From Chitinophaga japonensis (GTDB lineage Bacteria; Bacteroidota; Bacteroidia; Chitinophagales; Chitinophagaceae), in the NCBI RefSeq assembly GCF_007830125.1, contig NZ_VLLG01000002.1, forward strand, positions 692,985-756,984: a stretch of 64,000 nt of DNA, written 5' to 3'. Made by a program: the position numbers and the translations under genes. The notes under the pieces were generated by a model. It was not told where the DNA came from and did not search any database. It saw only the letters and a list, made by a program, of their open reading frames with translations. Positions 8,714-16,828 of the stretch are shown one piece after another. Position 1 is the stretch's first letter; each line of letters starts with the position of its first letter.

Positions 8714-9829
8714 TTAAAGCACAGTGATCGTTCTTACATTCCAAGTGCTGGTGCATCCCTTGCTTATAATAATACGGTGCCTGAAAGTATAAGTCCCTGG
8801 CGCCAGAATGGGAATTACAGCCTCCGGATCAGCGTCGCTATATGTGTAGCTAAATCCTGAATTATTGGTAATTTCCCATTCAACCAAATCAACACTTCCA
8901 CGATAAGAAGGATATATTGATCCACTTATTGTTCCTGAAGGCCCACTGTTGGGAAGATCAATATAAGTTTGCAGGTTGCAGAAGTGTAAGGGATATAAAG
9001 TGCTTATCGCCGTTCTGTCATAACTGGAAAAGAGCACGCTGCCATCGTTGTTGATATCAAAAATTGCACGCATGAGTGAGCTATAATCCTCCACCGGAAT
9101 ATTGGGAAAATAATTGGCGCCCTCTACTCCTGTACCTTCTCCACGAAGATCCCAATCACTATGTCTGAGTCCTACCATATGACCTATTTCATGCGCTATG
9201 ATCCAGCTAATCTGCCTGTAAGTCAGGTTAAGTGAATTGATGTAATCCATATCTACAAGAATATTATAACCGGGCACCCCATTGATATCGGGTAAGCCGG
9301 GATAATCATTAAGTGCCAAAATCCCGCCAGGTAATGTAGCATTGATAATTTCCCAGTTATATCCTGCATCTGCATGCGAGATCGTATGGAAATTAAGACT
9401 GGAGTTAGTTACCCCGTTCCACTCCTGAACAGCGCGGAGTATTCCCTGATAGTATGTAGAATTCCCCCAAAATGTTTCTGATAGAAAAATCCTGATATTA
9501 TTCATATTGAGCAGGGTGTTGGTGTAAGCATGCCTTCCATTCTTGTCGGAAGAAGAAAGCTTTACTGTATCCAGAAAACTTTTTGCCATTGGGATATCCC
9601 CCTCTACTATGAACAGGGAGTCATAGTTCCTTGCGCCTGTTGTATCAAATCCTAACTGATGGATTCGCAGCAGATATTTGGAATCTATTTTCTTTTCCTG
9701 GATGGGGTCAGTGTCAGGTGGTTGCTGGGGCACTTCTGCTTTTTTACACGCGGTAAAGATGCCGATTAGGCACGTAAATAGGGGCATGTACCTCCATACT
9801 TGCTTTTCCATAGTTACTTGTTTTTTCAT
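8714..9829 (-). CDS. M57-type (dual-action HEIGH) zinc metallopeptidase lipoprotein
   Basis: A 371-aa protein with a lipoprotein signal peptide ending at FTAC (Cys28 from the first ATG; a second ATG at residue 7 is also possible). The active site is HEIGHMVGLRH at 213-223, the extended HExxHxxGxxH zinc motif; the central HEIGH is the hallmark of Peptidase_M57. The C-terminal region of about 100 residues looks like a beta-rich Ig-like domain (WEITNNSGFSYTYSDADPE). It should act at the cell surface or outside. The gene appears lower in GC than its neighbours, which may mean recent acquisition. A weak candidate Pho box lies upstream (9937-9981). Confidence 0.82.
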   Translation of the reverse strand: MKKQVTMEKQVWRYMPLFTCLIGIFTACKKAEVPQQPPDTDPIQEKKIDSKYLLRIHQLGFDTTGARNYDSLFIVEGDIPMAKSFLDTVKLSSSDKNGRHAYTNTLLNMNNIRIFLSETFWGNSTYYQGILRAVQEWNGVTNSSLNFHTISHADAGYNWEIINATLPGGILALNDYPGLPDINGVPGYNILVDMDYINSLNLTYRQISWIIAHEIGHMVGLRHSDWDLRGEGTGVEGANYFPNIPVEDYSSLMRAIFDINNDGSVLFSSYDRTAISTLYPLHFCNLQTYIDLPNSGPSGTISGSIYPSYRGSVDLVEWEITNNSGFSYTYSDADPEAVIPILAPGTYTFRHRIIISKGCTSTWNVRTITVL

Positions 9830-9936
9830 GAGGAGTCGATTTAGTTAACAAAGCATATAACCTCTCAAGGTATATTTATTCAGGAAGTGGGTAACACACA
9901 ATATCAGGCAGCTACAAACAATATTCTAGGTAATCT

Positions 9937-9981
9937 CAAAGTAGGGCTTTTTATACTGTTAGTATGTTAAGTTAATGTTAC
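9937..9981 (-). promoter_or_regulatory. Weak candidate Pho box and -7 element for the M57 peptidase gene
   Basis: On the minus strand two TTAACA-like hexamers (GTAACA at 9976-9981, TTAACA at 9965-9970) are 11 bp apart. After 20 bp there is CTACTTTG (9937-9944), which keeps the TTTG half of the -7 box but not TA. Spacing equals that of the stronger sites at 11, 14, 15 and 16 kb. Only two repeats are present. Confidence 0.3.
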
Positions 9982-9996
9982 CTTCAGTTACAGGCA

Positions 9997-10029
9997 TAAA
10001 AAAACCGTCCCGCTAAAAAGCAGGACGGT
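9997..10029 (-). terminator. Rho-independent terminator after the beta-helix lipoprotein gene
   Basis: ACCGTCC (10004-10010) pairs with GGACGGT (10023-10029), and on the minus strand the stem runs into a T tract (9997-10003). It lies 37 bp beyond the stop codon of the gene that ends at 10066. Confidence 0.85.
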
Positions 10030-10065
10030 GCTTGAACAGTTTATGAAAATCTACGCTTACGTTGA

Positions 10066-11421
10066 TTAATAATCCGTGTTCTGAGGATCCCAGTTAGCCC
10101 AGCCGGCAGTCCAGTCTTCCGTATCCATCGCACCCTGGTAAGCTACCGTGGTCAGACCGGTCAGACCTTCGAAGTTAGCGCCGGTTTTAGCAGTAGCACC
10201 GGTTTTCAGCTTCAGGTTCAGGGAAGAAAGATCAATGCTCTCGATACCTGCATCCGCTGCAGCGGCCAGGATAGTGTTACCCCAATTGTCAACTGCATTT
10301 TCTCTCAGCAGGTCTACAGTCAAGCCGGTAGCGTTAGATACTTTGAAATCGCCATCGATGCCGAACAGCAGGTTGTTCTTCAGCTCCGCGTTGCTGCCGG
10401 CAGTATTGCTTAACAGCGCATCAGCAGCAGTTTGACCGTTGATTTCAACAGCTACCGTCTTTGCGTTCACTACGATATTGTTGCGGAAAACAAAACGGCT
10501 ATTCAGGCCAAAATGCACGCCTGCTCCATGACGCGTGCCTCCATCAGCACCGGGACCAACGAAGGTGAAGTTGGAGATAACGGGCCGGGAATATACGTCA
10601 CCGGTTACGGAGCCTTTGTTTTCCAGCTCAATGCCCCTGGAAGTACCAGCATCATCAGCTACTCCCGGATCCTTCACAGAGATACCGAACTGCAGGCTAC
10701 CATTGTAACCCTGGTCAAAATCGAAATCGTCATCCGTAGTTCTGTAAGCAACCAGGTGATGCGCGCTAACAGAGCCGCCGAAGAACTCAAAACCGTCGTC
10801 GCCACCGAAAGATACCTGTACGTGGTGTACCTGGGTAGCGCTACCTACACCGCACAGGGTCAGGCCGTTAATCTCCTTGTCTACTTCAATAGGAATACCC
10901 GCATATTCGATACGTACATAGTAAAATTCACCGGAGTTGTCGGCATCGTTTGTGCCGCCGTAAGCAGCTACACCGGTACCCAGTACACCGCCTTCGTATT
11001 GGCCGGTACCGTCAGCAGTGTTAACATGTGCTTTACCGGCAATGATCACACCGGCCCAGTCGCCAATGGCCCTGGAGCCTTTAGGCTGGTTGGAAGTAAA
11101 TACAATCGGATCTTCAGCAGTACCCTGTGCGTGGATCTGGCCACCGCGCTCAACGATCAGGGCTGCTTTGGTAGCTTTATCACCCTTGATCAACGTACCG
11201 GCTTCGATAGTCAGGCTACCGCCGTCCATTACGCGCACATACCCTTTTAAAGTATAAACAGTATCTGCTGACAATGTTCTGCTGCCAGTGATCTGACCTT
11301 CAATGGTGCCTTCTGCACTGCCGGTAGGAGGCGGTGTAGGATTATCGTCATCACTACAAGCTACAAAACCCATAGAAGCTGCCAGAAACAAGTAGGCAAA
11401 AGATTTTAATTTAATAACCAT
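10066..11421 (-). CDS. Putative surface lipoprotein with right-handed beta-helix repeats
   Basis: A 451-aa protein. The signal peptide ends at the lipobox FVAC (Cys22), followed by SDDDNPTPPP, an acidic/proline linker typical of Bacteroidota surface lipoproteins. The remainder is rich in short beta repeats (GGSLTIEAGTLIKGD, FVFRNNIVVNA, ELKNNLLFGIDG) consistent with a right-handed parallel beta-helix. I see no catalytic motif. It lies 81 bp downstream of the TonB receptor gene on the same strand and is closed by a terminator at 9997-10029, so it is likely the receptor's partner, with its own promoter and Pho-box-like repeats at 11445-11500. The ligand is unknown; phosphate or an organophosphate is an inference from the regulation. 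Confidence 0.78.
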   Translation of the reverse strand: MVIKLKSFAYLFLAASMGFVACSDDDNPTPPPTGSAEGTIEGQITGSRTLSADTVYTLKGYVRVMDGGSLTIEAGTLIKGDKATKAALIVERGGQIHAQGTAEDPIVFTSNQPKGSRAIGDWAGVIIAGKAHVNTADGTGQYEGGVLGTGVAAYGGTNDADNSGEFYYVRIEYAGIPIEVDKEINGLTLCGVGSATQVHHVQVSFGGDDGFEFFGGSVSAHHLVAYRTTDDDFDFDQGYNGSLQFGISVKDPGVADDAGTSRGIELENKGSVTGDVYSRPVISNFTFVGPGADGGTRHGAGVHFGLNSRFVFRNNIVVNAKTVAVEINGQTAADALLSNTAGSNAELKNNLLFGIDGDFKVSNATGLTVDLLRENAVDNWGNTILAAAADAGIESIDLSSLNLKLKTGATAKTGANFEGLTGLTTVAYQGAMDTEDWTAGWANWDPQNTDY

Positions 11422-11444
11422 GATAGTTTAGATTTTACAGACTT

Positions 11445-11500
11445 TAAAATTAGCTTCGGCGTATTAAGGAATTGTTAATGGAACATTATCGTATTGATAA
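11445..11500 (-). promoter_or_regulatory. Candidate Pho box and -7 box for the beta-helix lipoprotein gene
   Basis: Read on the minus strand, TTATCA (11495-11500), ATAATG (11484-11489), TTAACA (11473-11478) and TTAATA (11462-11467) are spaced exactly 11 bp apart. TAATTTTA (11445-11452), a 7-of-8 match to TAnnTTTG, lies 20 bp from the TTAACA unit. The spacer between TTAACA and TTAATA is ATTCC, also found in three other sites. Confidence 0.5.
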
Positions 11501-11502
11501 CA

Positions 11503-14385
11503 TTAAAATTTGTAACCAAATGATAATGTGATATTGGTTCCAAACCGTACGCTGTTGATCAGTTGGTCATTGGCCTTGTCATAGCGTTTGTTATCATTCA
11601 GGTCCTGGTAGAAGTTGAGCCGCTGGTTCAGCAGGTCGCGTACATTCAGTTTTATCTCACCTTTATTGCGGATAACCTTCTTGCTGATCTGCAGGTCTAC
11701 CAGGTCGCGCGGCGCTTCATAAATATCCGGGTAGTCTGCCTGGAACTTACCATCCACATACTGCCCGAAACCTACTACAGACAAGCGGCGGCCAATACGG
11801 TTATACAGCACGTTCACCAGGAAATCATTATTAGCGTTGGCATATTGCAGCCCGCCATTGATCAGGTAGGGAGACTGTCCCTGCAGCGGGCGTTTATCCT
11901 TAATGGTAGCCAGGTCCAGTGAGGAGAAGTCCACTTCGGATTTTATCAGCGCAAAGTTTACATAAGCGGTCAGCGCATTCAGCACCCTGGAGGTATTGCT
12001 GATAAAGCCCAGGTTCTCGCGTATCTCCATTTCACCACCATATACATTGGCTTTCGGCGCATTGATGTAGGACATGGTTTTGCTGGCCGCAGTAGAACCG
12101 GAGTTCACGAACAGCTCGATGGGTTTCTCCAGGCGCTTGTAGAAACCGGATACGGAAATGATCTGGCCGGAAGCCGGGAAAAATTCATAGCGCAGGTCCA
12201 TGTTATCGATCCGGGTGCGCTTCAGGTCCGGGTTACCGATCATCACGATGCCCGTTTCAAAATTATAGAAGGAGAAAGGCGCCAGTTCCCTGAATTCCGC
12301 CCTGGCCACTGTTCTTGAATAGCTGGCGCGGATGTTCGCCTTGTCAGTTACTGCATAGCTGACGTTCAGGGAAGGCAGGAGATCGTTGTATTCATTCCGG
12401 ATACTCAGGGGCCCAGAGTTCAGGCGGGTGTCCAGCTTTTCGTTATAGTTCTCGAAACGCACACCCCAGGCCAGTTTCAGCTTGCTCCACATTTCATTGT
12501 TGAACATGATGTAACCGGCAGACAGGTCGCCGCTGGCCTCATATTTGTTACGCGGGTCGGTGATCTCGTCCATGATAAACCCGGTGGGACCTATGTTTTC
12601 CGGCGCAAATATCTGGTCCGCAGGCAGGGTCAGCAGGGCGGAGTTGAACTGGCTATAGTCCGTTCTTACATATCCCATGATCCGGGCGCTGAAGTCCCTT
12701 TGACGGTACTGCTTCCACACGCCTACTTTAAAGGACTGTGTTTGCCCGGCTATTTTGAAAGGCTGCTGGTAGTTGGCAGCGCCGGCATACATATTCTCTG
12801 TAAGATCGCTGTAGAAACGGCCGGCAGTGGAAGGAGTGGCTACCTGCGGCACAGAGGCCTGGTAAGGCACGCTCTCGTCATTCGCATCGCTGAGCAGCTT
12901 GGAGTAATAGAGCCTGCGCAGGTCCGGTTGCTCGCGTTTGGTGCGGCTGTAGGACAGGTCCCAGGTCAGTTTGGCGTTGTTGGCCCCCAGGCGGTGATCG
13001 CCTTCCAGCAGGGTATTGATCAGCGATTTCTGGGATACTTCAAACTGCAGGTTACGCTGCGTATAATCCTGGTCAAAGATGCCGGAACGGTCTATATAGC
13101 TGTCATCAAAGGTCTGGTTGAAAATGTTCTTCCAGGCGATCTTTGAATTTTTGCGGCTGATGGCAAAATTAGCCAGCGCGCCTACGCTGGTATTGAAACG
13201 GTATATCCTGTCATTGTACTCGAACAAGGGTATGCCCTTGCCGGTATTCACATAGTCTACTTCGTTGAAGTCATTCCTTACCTGCTCGTTAATGGTAGCG
13301 CTGTTGCGGTAAGAGAGTGACAGCATGGTACCAAAACGGTAATCGTTCTTCAGGTCATAAGAGTTCCCGTATACGAACTGCGCGTTCTGCGAAGGCATAA
13401 CGGTACCGCGCTTTTCAATGCCCCAGGTGTTCTTGAAATCCTTGGAGAGCGCCAGGCGCTGGTCGCGGGTCATGTTCACATACTCTTCGCGGGTGGCAGG
13501 GAAAGAAGAAGGAATCTTCCTTAAGCCATTGTCAAAGCCCAGGTAATCCAGGCCGCCTTTTTTGCTGCCGTAGAAATCCTTGAAGGTGGAAATGGTATTG
13601 TACCCGATGCCGTAGTTCAGCTCCATGGTACGGGTAGTGGGGAAATCCTTTGTTTTCATCATCACGATACCGCCGGAGAAATCGCCCGGCAGATCCGGCG
13701 TAGCCGTTTTATTGATCACGATCTGGTCTATCAGGTTGGACGGTACGATGTCAAAGGAAAATGCTTTCCGGTCCGGCTCGGAGCTGGGCAGGGGCGCATT
13801 GTTCACCAGGGTGGAGTTATAACGGTCGCTCAGGCCGCGTACGATCACGAACTTGTTATCCTGTATGCTGGCGCCGCTCACTCTTTTCAGCACTTCGCCG
13901 GTATTACGGTCAGGTGATTTTTTGATCACTTCAGAAGAGATACCATCAGAAACGCTGGCGTTATTCTTCTGGAAAGAGTAAAGAGAGGCCAGTGTCTCCT
14001 GTTTGAAGGAGCCACGGATCACCACTTCCTTCAGCTCCTTGGACTGCGGTTCGTCCATTACAATATCCAGGTTGGTTACGGCGCCCGCTTTTACGATCAC
14101 GCCGCTGATGGATTTGGTCTGGTAGCCCATGTACTTGTAGTCAAGGGTATAGGTACCGGGGGCAATTGTTATTACATAGCGGCCTTCCACATCTGTAACT
14201 GCACCTGTAGTGGTACCCTGTACCAATACTGTAACCCCTATCAGTGCTTCGCCAGTCTTTTTATCAGTTAGTTTTCCGGTTATTTTCCCGGGGTCTGTGG
14301 TTGCAAATACGTTATGCGTAAAACCCAATAGCAATATAAAAGCCCAAAGTTGGATAAGCGTAGATTTGCGTATAATCTTCATCAC
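11503..14385 (-). CDS. TonB-dependent outer-membrane receptor with carboxypeptidase-regulatory domain
   Basis: A 960-aa receptor. The signal peptide covers about residues 1-29. A carboxypeptidase-regulatory-like beta-sandwich follows (about 31-115, GKLTDKKTGEALIGVTVLV), then the plug domain (about 140-250, with VSGASIQDNKFVIVRGLSDRYN) and a 22-strand barrel ending in an aromatic residue (LSFGYKF). It belongs to the one-piece receptors that occur without a SusD partner; no SusD gene is adjacent. Energised by TonB-ExbBD, it should import a scarce solute across the outer membrane. The gene has a strong candidate Pho box upstream (14406-14490) and is followed by a beta-helix lipoprotein, so uptake of phosphate or a phosphorylated compound is the best inference. 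Confidence 0.9.
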   Translation of the reverse strand: MMKIIRKSTLIQLWAFILLLGFTHNVFATTDPGKITGKLTDKKTGEALIGVTVLVQGTTTGAVTDVEGRYVITIAPGTYTLDYKYMGYQTKSISGVIVKAGAVTNLDIVMDEPQSKELKEVVIRGSFKQETLASLYSFQKNNASVSDGISSEVIKKSPDRNTGEVLKRVSGASIQDNKFVIVRGLSDRYNSTLVNNAPLPSSEPDRKAFSFDIVPSNLIDQIVINKTATPDLPGDFSGGIVMMKTKDFPTTRTMELNYGIGYNTISTFKDFYGSKKGGLDYLGFDNGLRKIPSSFPATREEYVNMTRDQRLALSKDFKNTWGIEKRGTVMPSQNAQFVYGNSYDLKNDYRFGTMLSLSYRNSATINEQVRNDFNEVDYVNTGKGIPLFEYNDRIYRFNTSVGALANFAISRKNSKIAWKNIFNQTFDDSYIDRSGIFDQDYTQRNLQFEVSQKSLINTLLEGDHRLGANNAKLTWDLSYSRTKREQPDLRRLYYSKLLSDANDESVPYQASVPQVATPSTAGRFYSDLTENMYAGAANYQQPFKIAGQTQSFKVGVWKQYRQRDFSARIMGYVRTDYSQFNSALLTLPADQIFAPENIGPTGFIMDEITDPRNKYEASGDLSAGYIMFNNEMWSKLKLAWGVRFENYNEKLDTRLNSGPLSIRNEYNDLLPSLNVSYAVTDKANIRASYSRTVARAEFRELAPFSFYNFETGIVMIGNPDLKRTRIDNMDLRYEFFPASGQIISVSGFYKRLEKPIELFVNSGSTAASKTMSYINAPKANVYGGEMEIRENLGFISNTSRVLNALTAYVNFALIKSEVDFSSLDLATIKDKRPLQGQSPYLINGGLQYANANNDFLVNVLYNRIGRRLSVVGFGQYVDGKFQADYPDIYEAPRDLVDLQISKKVIRNKGEIKLNVRDLLNQRLNFYQDLNDNKRYDKANDQLINSVRFGTNITLSFGYKF

Positions 14386-14405
14386 CAGTTATTAGAATTT
14401 GACCG

Positions 14406-14490
14406 CAAAACTATCACCGGGCTATTATCGCATTGTTAAGCCAATGTTACCAGAATGTTAATTGTTAAGGAATTATTAAAAAATCGTTAT
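14406..14490 (-). promoter_or_regulatory. Double Pho box with exact -7 box for the TonB receptor gene
   Basis: On the minus strand TTAACA (14456-14461), GTAACA (14445-14450) and TTAACA (14434-14439) are each separated by 5 bp, then 20 bp to TAGTTTTG (14406-14413), an exact TAnnTTTG -7 box. A second set further upstream has TTAACA at 14463-14468, TTAATA at 14474-14479 and ATAACG at 14485-14490, again with 11-bp steps. The box replaces the -33 element, as expected for an activator-dependent promoter. TTHACA-N5 repeats are the known PhoP-binding pattern in Bacillus; its use here is inferred. Confidence 0.68.
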
Positions 14491-14563
14491 CAATCAGCAG
14501 GAAAACGAAGGAGAAGGTGCAGGAATATGGTGATGAAGGGTGTTGATATCTACATATATGCTG

Positions 14564-14974
14564 TTAAAATGAAAAACCGGGGGGCGCCTGCCGCTTCAGG
14601 AGCATTTCCAGGGACAGGTCGAACTGCCGGCCGGTTTCCTCCCGTGCGCCGTTGCCGTTTTCCTGCGCACTGGTAATAAGCTGGAACAGGTGCAGGCTTT
14701 TATTGGTGAAAGGCTTGTTGTCCTTCTTGCTGCAAAGCTCCAGGCTGAAGTTGAACTTTTCCTCCAGCTCCTCTTCGAATTCGCGGAGGCTCAGTGTTTC
14801 ATCAATAGGGTATTCTACCAGCATATCTTCCGGGAACCCGGCTTCCCGCAGGGTAACAAAGGCATTAGCCAGCGAGTTTTGCACATACACGGTCACGTTA
14901 CAGCAGAGCAGCCGTTGAAACTGCATCTGCAGCAAGGAAATGGTCATCAAAGGATGTAACTTCAGCACCTTCAT
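14564..14974 (-). CDS. Hypothetical cytoplasmic protein in the putative Pho island
   Basis: I do not recognise this 136-aa protein. It has no signal peptide or convincing membrane segment. The centre is acidic (residues about 57-72, with SLREFEEELEEKF) and the C-terminus is polar. Two adjacent cysteines occur at 24-25. Later ATGs at residues 9 and 17 are possible starts. It lies between the TonB receptor and the PlcP-like gene on the same strand and has its own promoter with an exact -7 box and up to five 11-bp-phased Pho-like repeats, which supports that it is a real, regulated gene. Confidence 0.55.
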   Translation of the reverse strand: MKVLKLHPLMTISLLQMQFQRLLCCNVTVYVQNSLANAFVTLREAGFPEDMLVEYPIDETLSLREFEEELEEKFNFSLELCSKKDNKPFTNKSLHLFQLITSAQENGNGAREETGRQFDLSLEMLLKRQAPPGFSF

Positions 14975-15023
14975 TCTTTAACATTTATTTTGCCCCAACT
15001 ATTATATATAATTATCATTCCGG

Positions 15024-15090
15024 CAAACTTAGAATGTTACTTTTAATTTAATATTAAGCACTTGTTATAAATTTGTGAAAATAATATTAA
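15024..15090 (-). promoter_or_regulatory. Candidate Pho box with exact -7 box for the 136-aa protein gene
   Basis: On the minus strand TTAATA (15085-15090), TTCACA (15074-15079), ATAACA (15063-15068) and TTAATA (15052-15057) sit at exact 11-bp steps; TTAAAA at 15041-15046 continues the phase. TAAGTTTG (15024-15031), an exact -7 box, lies 20 bp from the 15052 unit, the same geometry as in front of the TonB receptor. A transcript would begin near 15017, about 40 nt before the ATG. Confidence 0.6.
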
Positions 15091-15157
15091 ATCAAAGTGC
15101 TATACAAAACCGGTTGCAGTCGTTGGCAGTAGAGATGTTGGTAACGCAGGTCTGATA

Positions 15158-15988
15158 TCAGGGAGCGGGAAAGCTGATGACTTTATTCACTTCCCAGGGA
15201 AGCGGGGTTTCATCTTCCTCGTCAGGTAACACCACCTTTGTTTTGGTGACCGGGTGCTGATACAGTTGCCACTGGCCCCCGCTGTATTCCAGGGAGGTGA
15301 GGCTTTCTACCCAGTCGCCCGAGTTGAGGTACGTAATGGTTTTGCCATTATGCACCATTTCTTTTATAATAGGCTGGTGGATGTGCCCGCAGCACACCAC
15401 GTCAAAATGCTTGTCAATAGCGATCTCTGCCACTATCTGCTCAAAATCTGAAATGAACTTCACCGCCTGTTTCACACTATGCTTTACCTTTTTGGAGAAC
15501 GACAGCTTTTCGCGGCCCATGCGTTCCAGCACGTTGTTCACCAGCCGGTTGAGGATGATCAGGATATCATATCCCTTTCCTCCCAGCTTGGCCAGCCATT
15601 TGGAGTTCTTCATGGTCACATCGTACACGTCGCCATGGAAGAACCAGTGGCTTTTGCCGTCCACCTCCAGGATCAGTTTGTTATCAATGGTAAAATTGCT
15701 CAGCTCAAAGCCCGCATACTTGCGCAGCGCCTCGTCGTGGTTGCCGGTAAGGTAGTACACTTCCGTGCCGCGGCCTATCATTTTCAGGATACGGCGGATC
15801 ACCTTGGTATGCGCTTTGGGAAAATATCGCTTGCTGAACTGCCAGATATCAATAATATCTCCGTTTAATATGAGAATTTTCGGGTCTATGCTATCCAGGT
15901 ACTGCACCAGCTCTTTGGCATGGCATCCGTAGATCCCCAGGTGCACATCGGAGATCACAACTATATCTAATGGGCGTTTTTCCGGCAT
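15158..15988 (-). CDS. PlcP-like / LpxH-family metallophosphoesterase (COG2908 type)
   Basis: A 276-aa calcineurin-like phosphoesterase with the full metal-binding set: DVH (Asp14, His16), GDIID (43-47), GNHDE (82-86), HGD (118-120) and GHIH (201-204). This family (COG2908) is usually annotated as UDP-2,3-diacylglucosamine diphosphatase (LpxH, lipid A synthesis), but it also contains PlcP, the PhoB-controlled phospholipase C that some bacteria use to replace phospholipids by phosphorus-free lipids under phosphate starvation. The Pho-box-like promoter (16012-16067) and the phosphate transport genes that diverge from it favour the PlcP role; sequence motifs alone cannot separate the two. There is no signal peptide, so it should act at the cytoplasmic face of the inner membrane. 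Confidence 0.8.
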   Translation of the reverse strand: MPEKRPLDIVVISDVHLGIYGCHAKELVQYLDSIDPKILILNGDIIDIWQFSKRYFPKAHTKVIRRILKMIGRGTEVYYLTGNHDEALRKYAGFELSNFTIDNKLILEVDGKSHWFFHGDVYDVTMKNSKWLAKLGGKGYDILIILNRLVNNVLERMGREKLSFSKKVKHSVKQAVKFISDFEQIVAEIAIDKHFDVVCCGHIHQPIIKEMVHNGKTITYLNSGDWVESLTSLEYSGGQWQLYQHPVTKTKVVLPDEEDETPLPWEVNKVISFPAP

Positions 15989-16011
15989 TTAAATAAAATG
16001 AATTCCTTATG

Positions 16012-16067
16012 CAAAAGAAAAATTGTTATATTACTTTTATATTAACCAGATGTTAAGGAATCATTAA
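16012..16067 (-). promoter_or_regulatory. Candidate Pho box and -7 element for the PlcP-like gene
   Basis: On the minus strand TTAATG (16062-16067), TTAACA (16051-16056) and TTAATA (16040-16045) are separated by 5 bp each. After exactly 20 bp comes TTCTTTTG (16012-16019), a 7-of-8 match to TAnnTTTG. The spacer after the first unit is ATTCC, as at 11 and 14 kb. The same box lies 37 bp upstream of the -7 box of the divergent DUF47-pit operon and might influence it too. Confidence 0.6.
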
Positions 16068-16080
16068 TTCAGCTTTTTTC

Positions 16081-16112
16081 TTGGAGGTAATGAATGTTGA
16101 GAACTATTTTTG
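16081..16112 (+). promoter_or_regulatory. Promoter of the DUF47-pit operon
   Basis: TTG (16081-16083) and TATTTTTG (16105-16112, exact TAnnTTTG) are separated by 21 bp. Transcription would begin near 16118, which makes the ATG at 16140 the start and rules out the in-frame TTG at 16110. Confidence 0.6.
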
Positions 16113-16139
16113 CCGCAAATTTCATCAAACAACACCAAT

Positions 16140-16790
16140 ATGGGAGGCTTCAATTCCTTTGTTAAACTTTTTATGCCAAAAGACCGGGTTTTTTATTCAT
16201 TATTCGAAGACGTAGCAGCCAACCTGGTGGAAATGGCTAAAGTGTTGAACGAGCTGGTAAATACAAATGATTTGTCTGCCCGGAAAGACAAAGTGCACCT
16301 GATCGAGCGGCTGGAACATAAGAACGATGACTATACCCACCGGATCTTCGTGGAGCTGGGACAAAACTTTATCACCCCTTTTGACCGGGAGGACATCCAC
16401 TACCTCGCCGCCACCCTGGACGACGTAGCCGACTATATCCACGGCTCCGCCAAAAGAATTGATCTCTACAAGGTAACCAACCTGAATGACAGCATCCGTA
16501 AGCTGGCCGAACTGATAGGCCTGGGCGTGGCAGAACTGCACAAGGCCATACCGGAGCTGCGGGACATGAAGAATATGCGCAATATTACCGACGCCTGTGT
16601 AAAAATAAACAGTCTTGAGAACCATGCCGACGACATTTACGACATGGCCATTGCGGACCTGTTTGATACAGAAACAAACGCTGCGGAGCTTATCAAGATG
16701 CGTGAAATATACCAGGCATTGGAGATCGCCACTGATAAATGTGAGGACTCTGCCAATGTGATTGAAACCATCATCATCAAGTACGCCTGA
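16140..16790 (+). CDS. DUF47 family (PhoU-like) protein paired with Pit transporter
   Basis: A 216-aa all-helical protein of the DUF47/PhoU-like family (TIGR00153 type). Visible hallmarks are the repeated Glu/Asp-rich helices that bind metal clusters in PhoU-like proteins, for example LIERLEHKNDDYTHRIF, TLDDVADYIHGSAKRI and KINSLENHADDIYD, and the ending YQALEIATDKCEDSANVIETIIIKYA. It is the usual regulatory partner of Pit phosphate permeases and sits 38 bp upstream of pit here. The start at 16140 is set by the promoter at 16105-16112; the frame is open further upstream. In Sinorhizobium the equivalent operon is repressed by PhoB in low phosphate, a precedent for the shared spacer with the Pho box. 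Confidence 0.88.
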   Translation: MGGFNSFVKLFMPKDRVFYSLFEDVAANLVEMAKVLNELVNTNDLSARKDKVHLIERLEHKNDDYTHRIFVELGQNFITPFDREDIHYLAATLDDVADYIHGSAKRIDLYKVTNLNDSIRKLAELIGLGVAELHKAIPELRDMKNMRNITDACVKINSLENHADDIYDMAIADLFDTETNAAELIKMREIYQALEIATDKCEDSANVIETIIIKYA

Positions 16791-16828
16791 TTCCGGGCGC
16801 TGGACTGTTTTCACGTAATTTACCAGAC

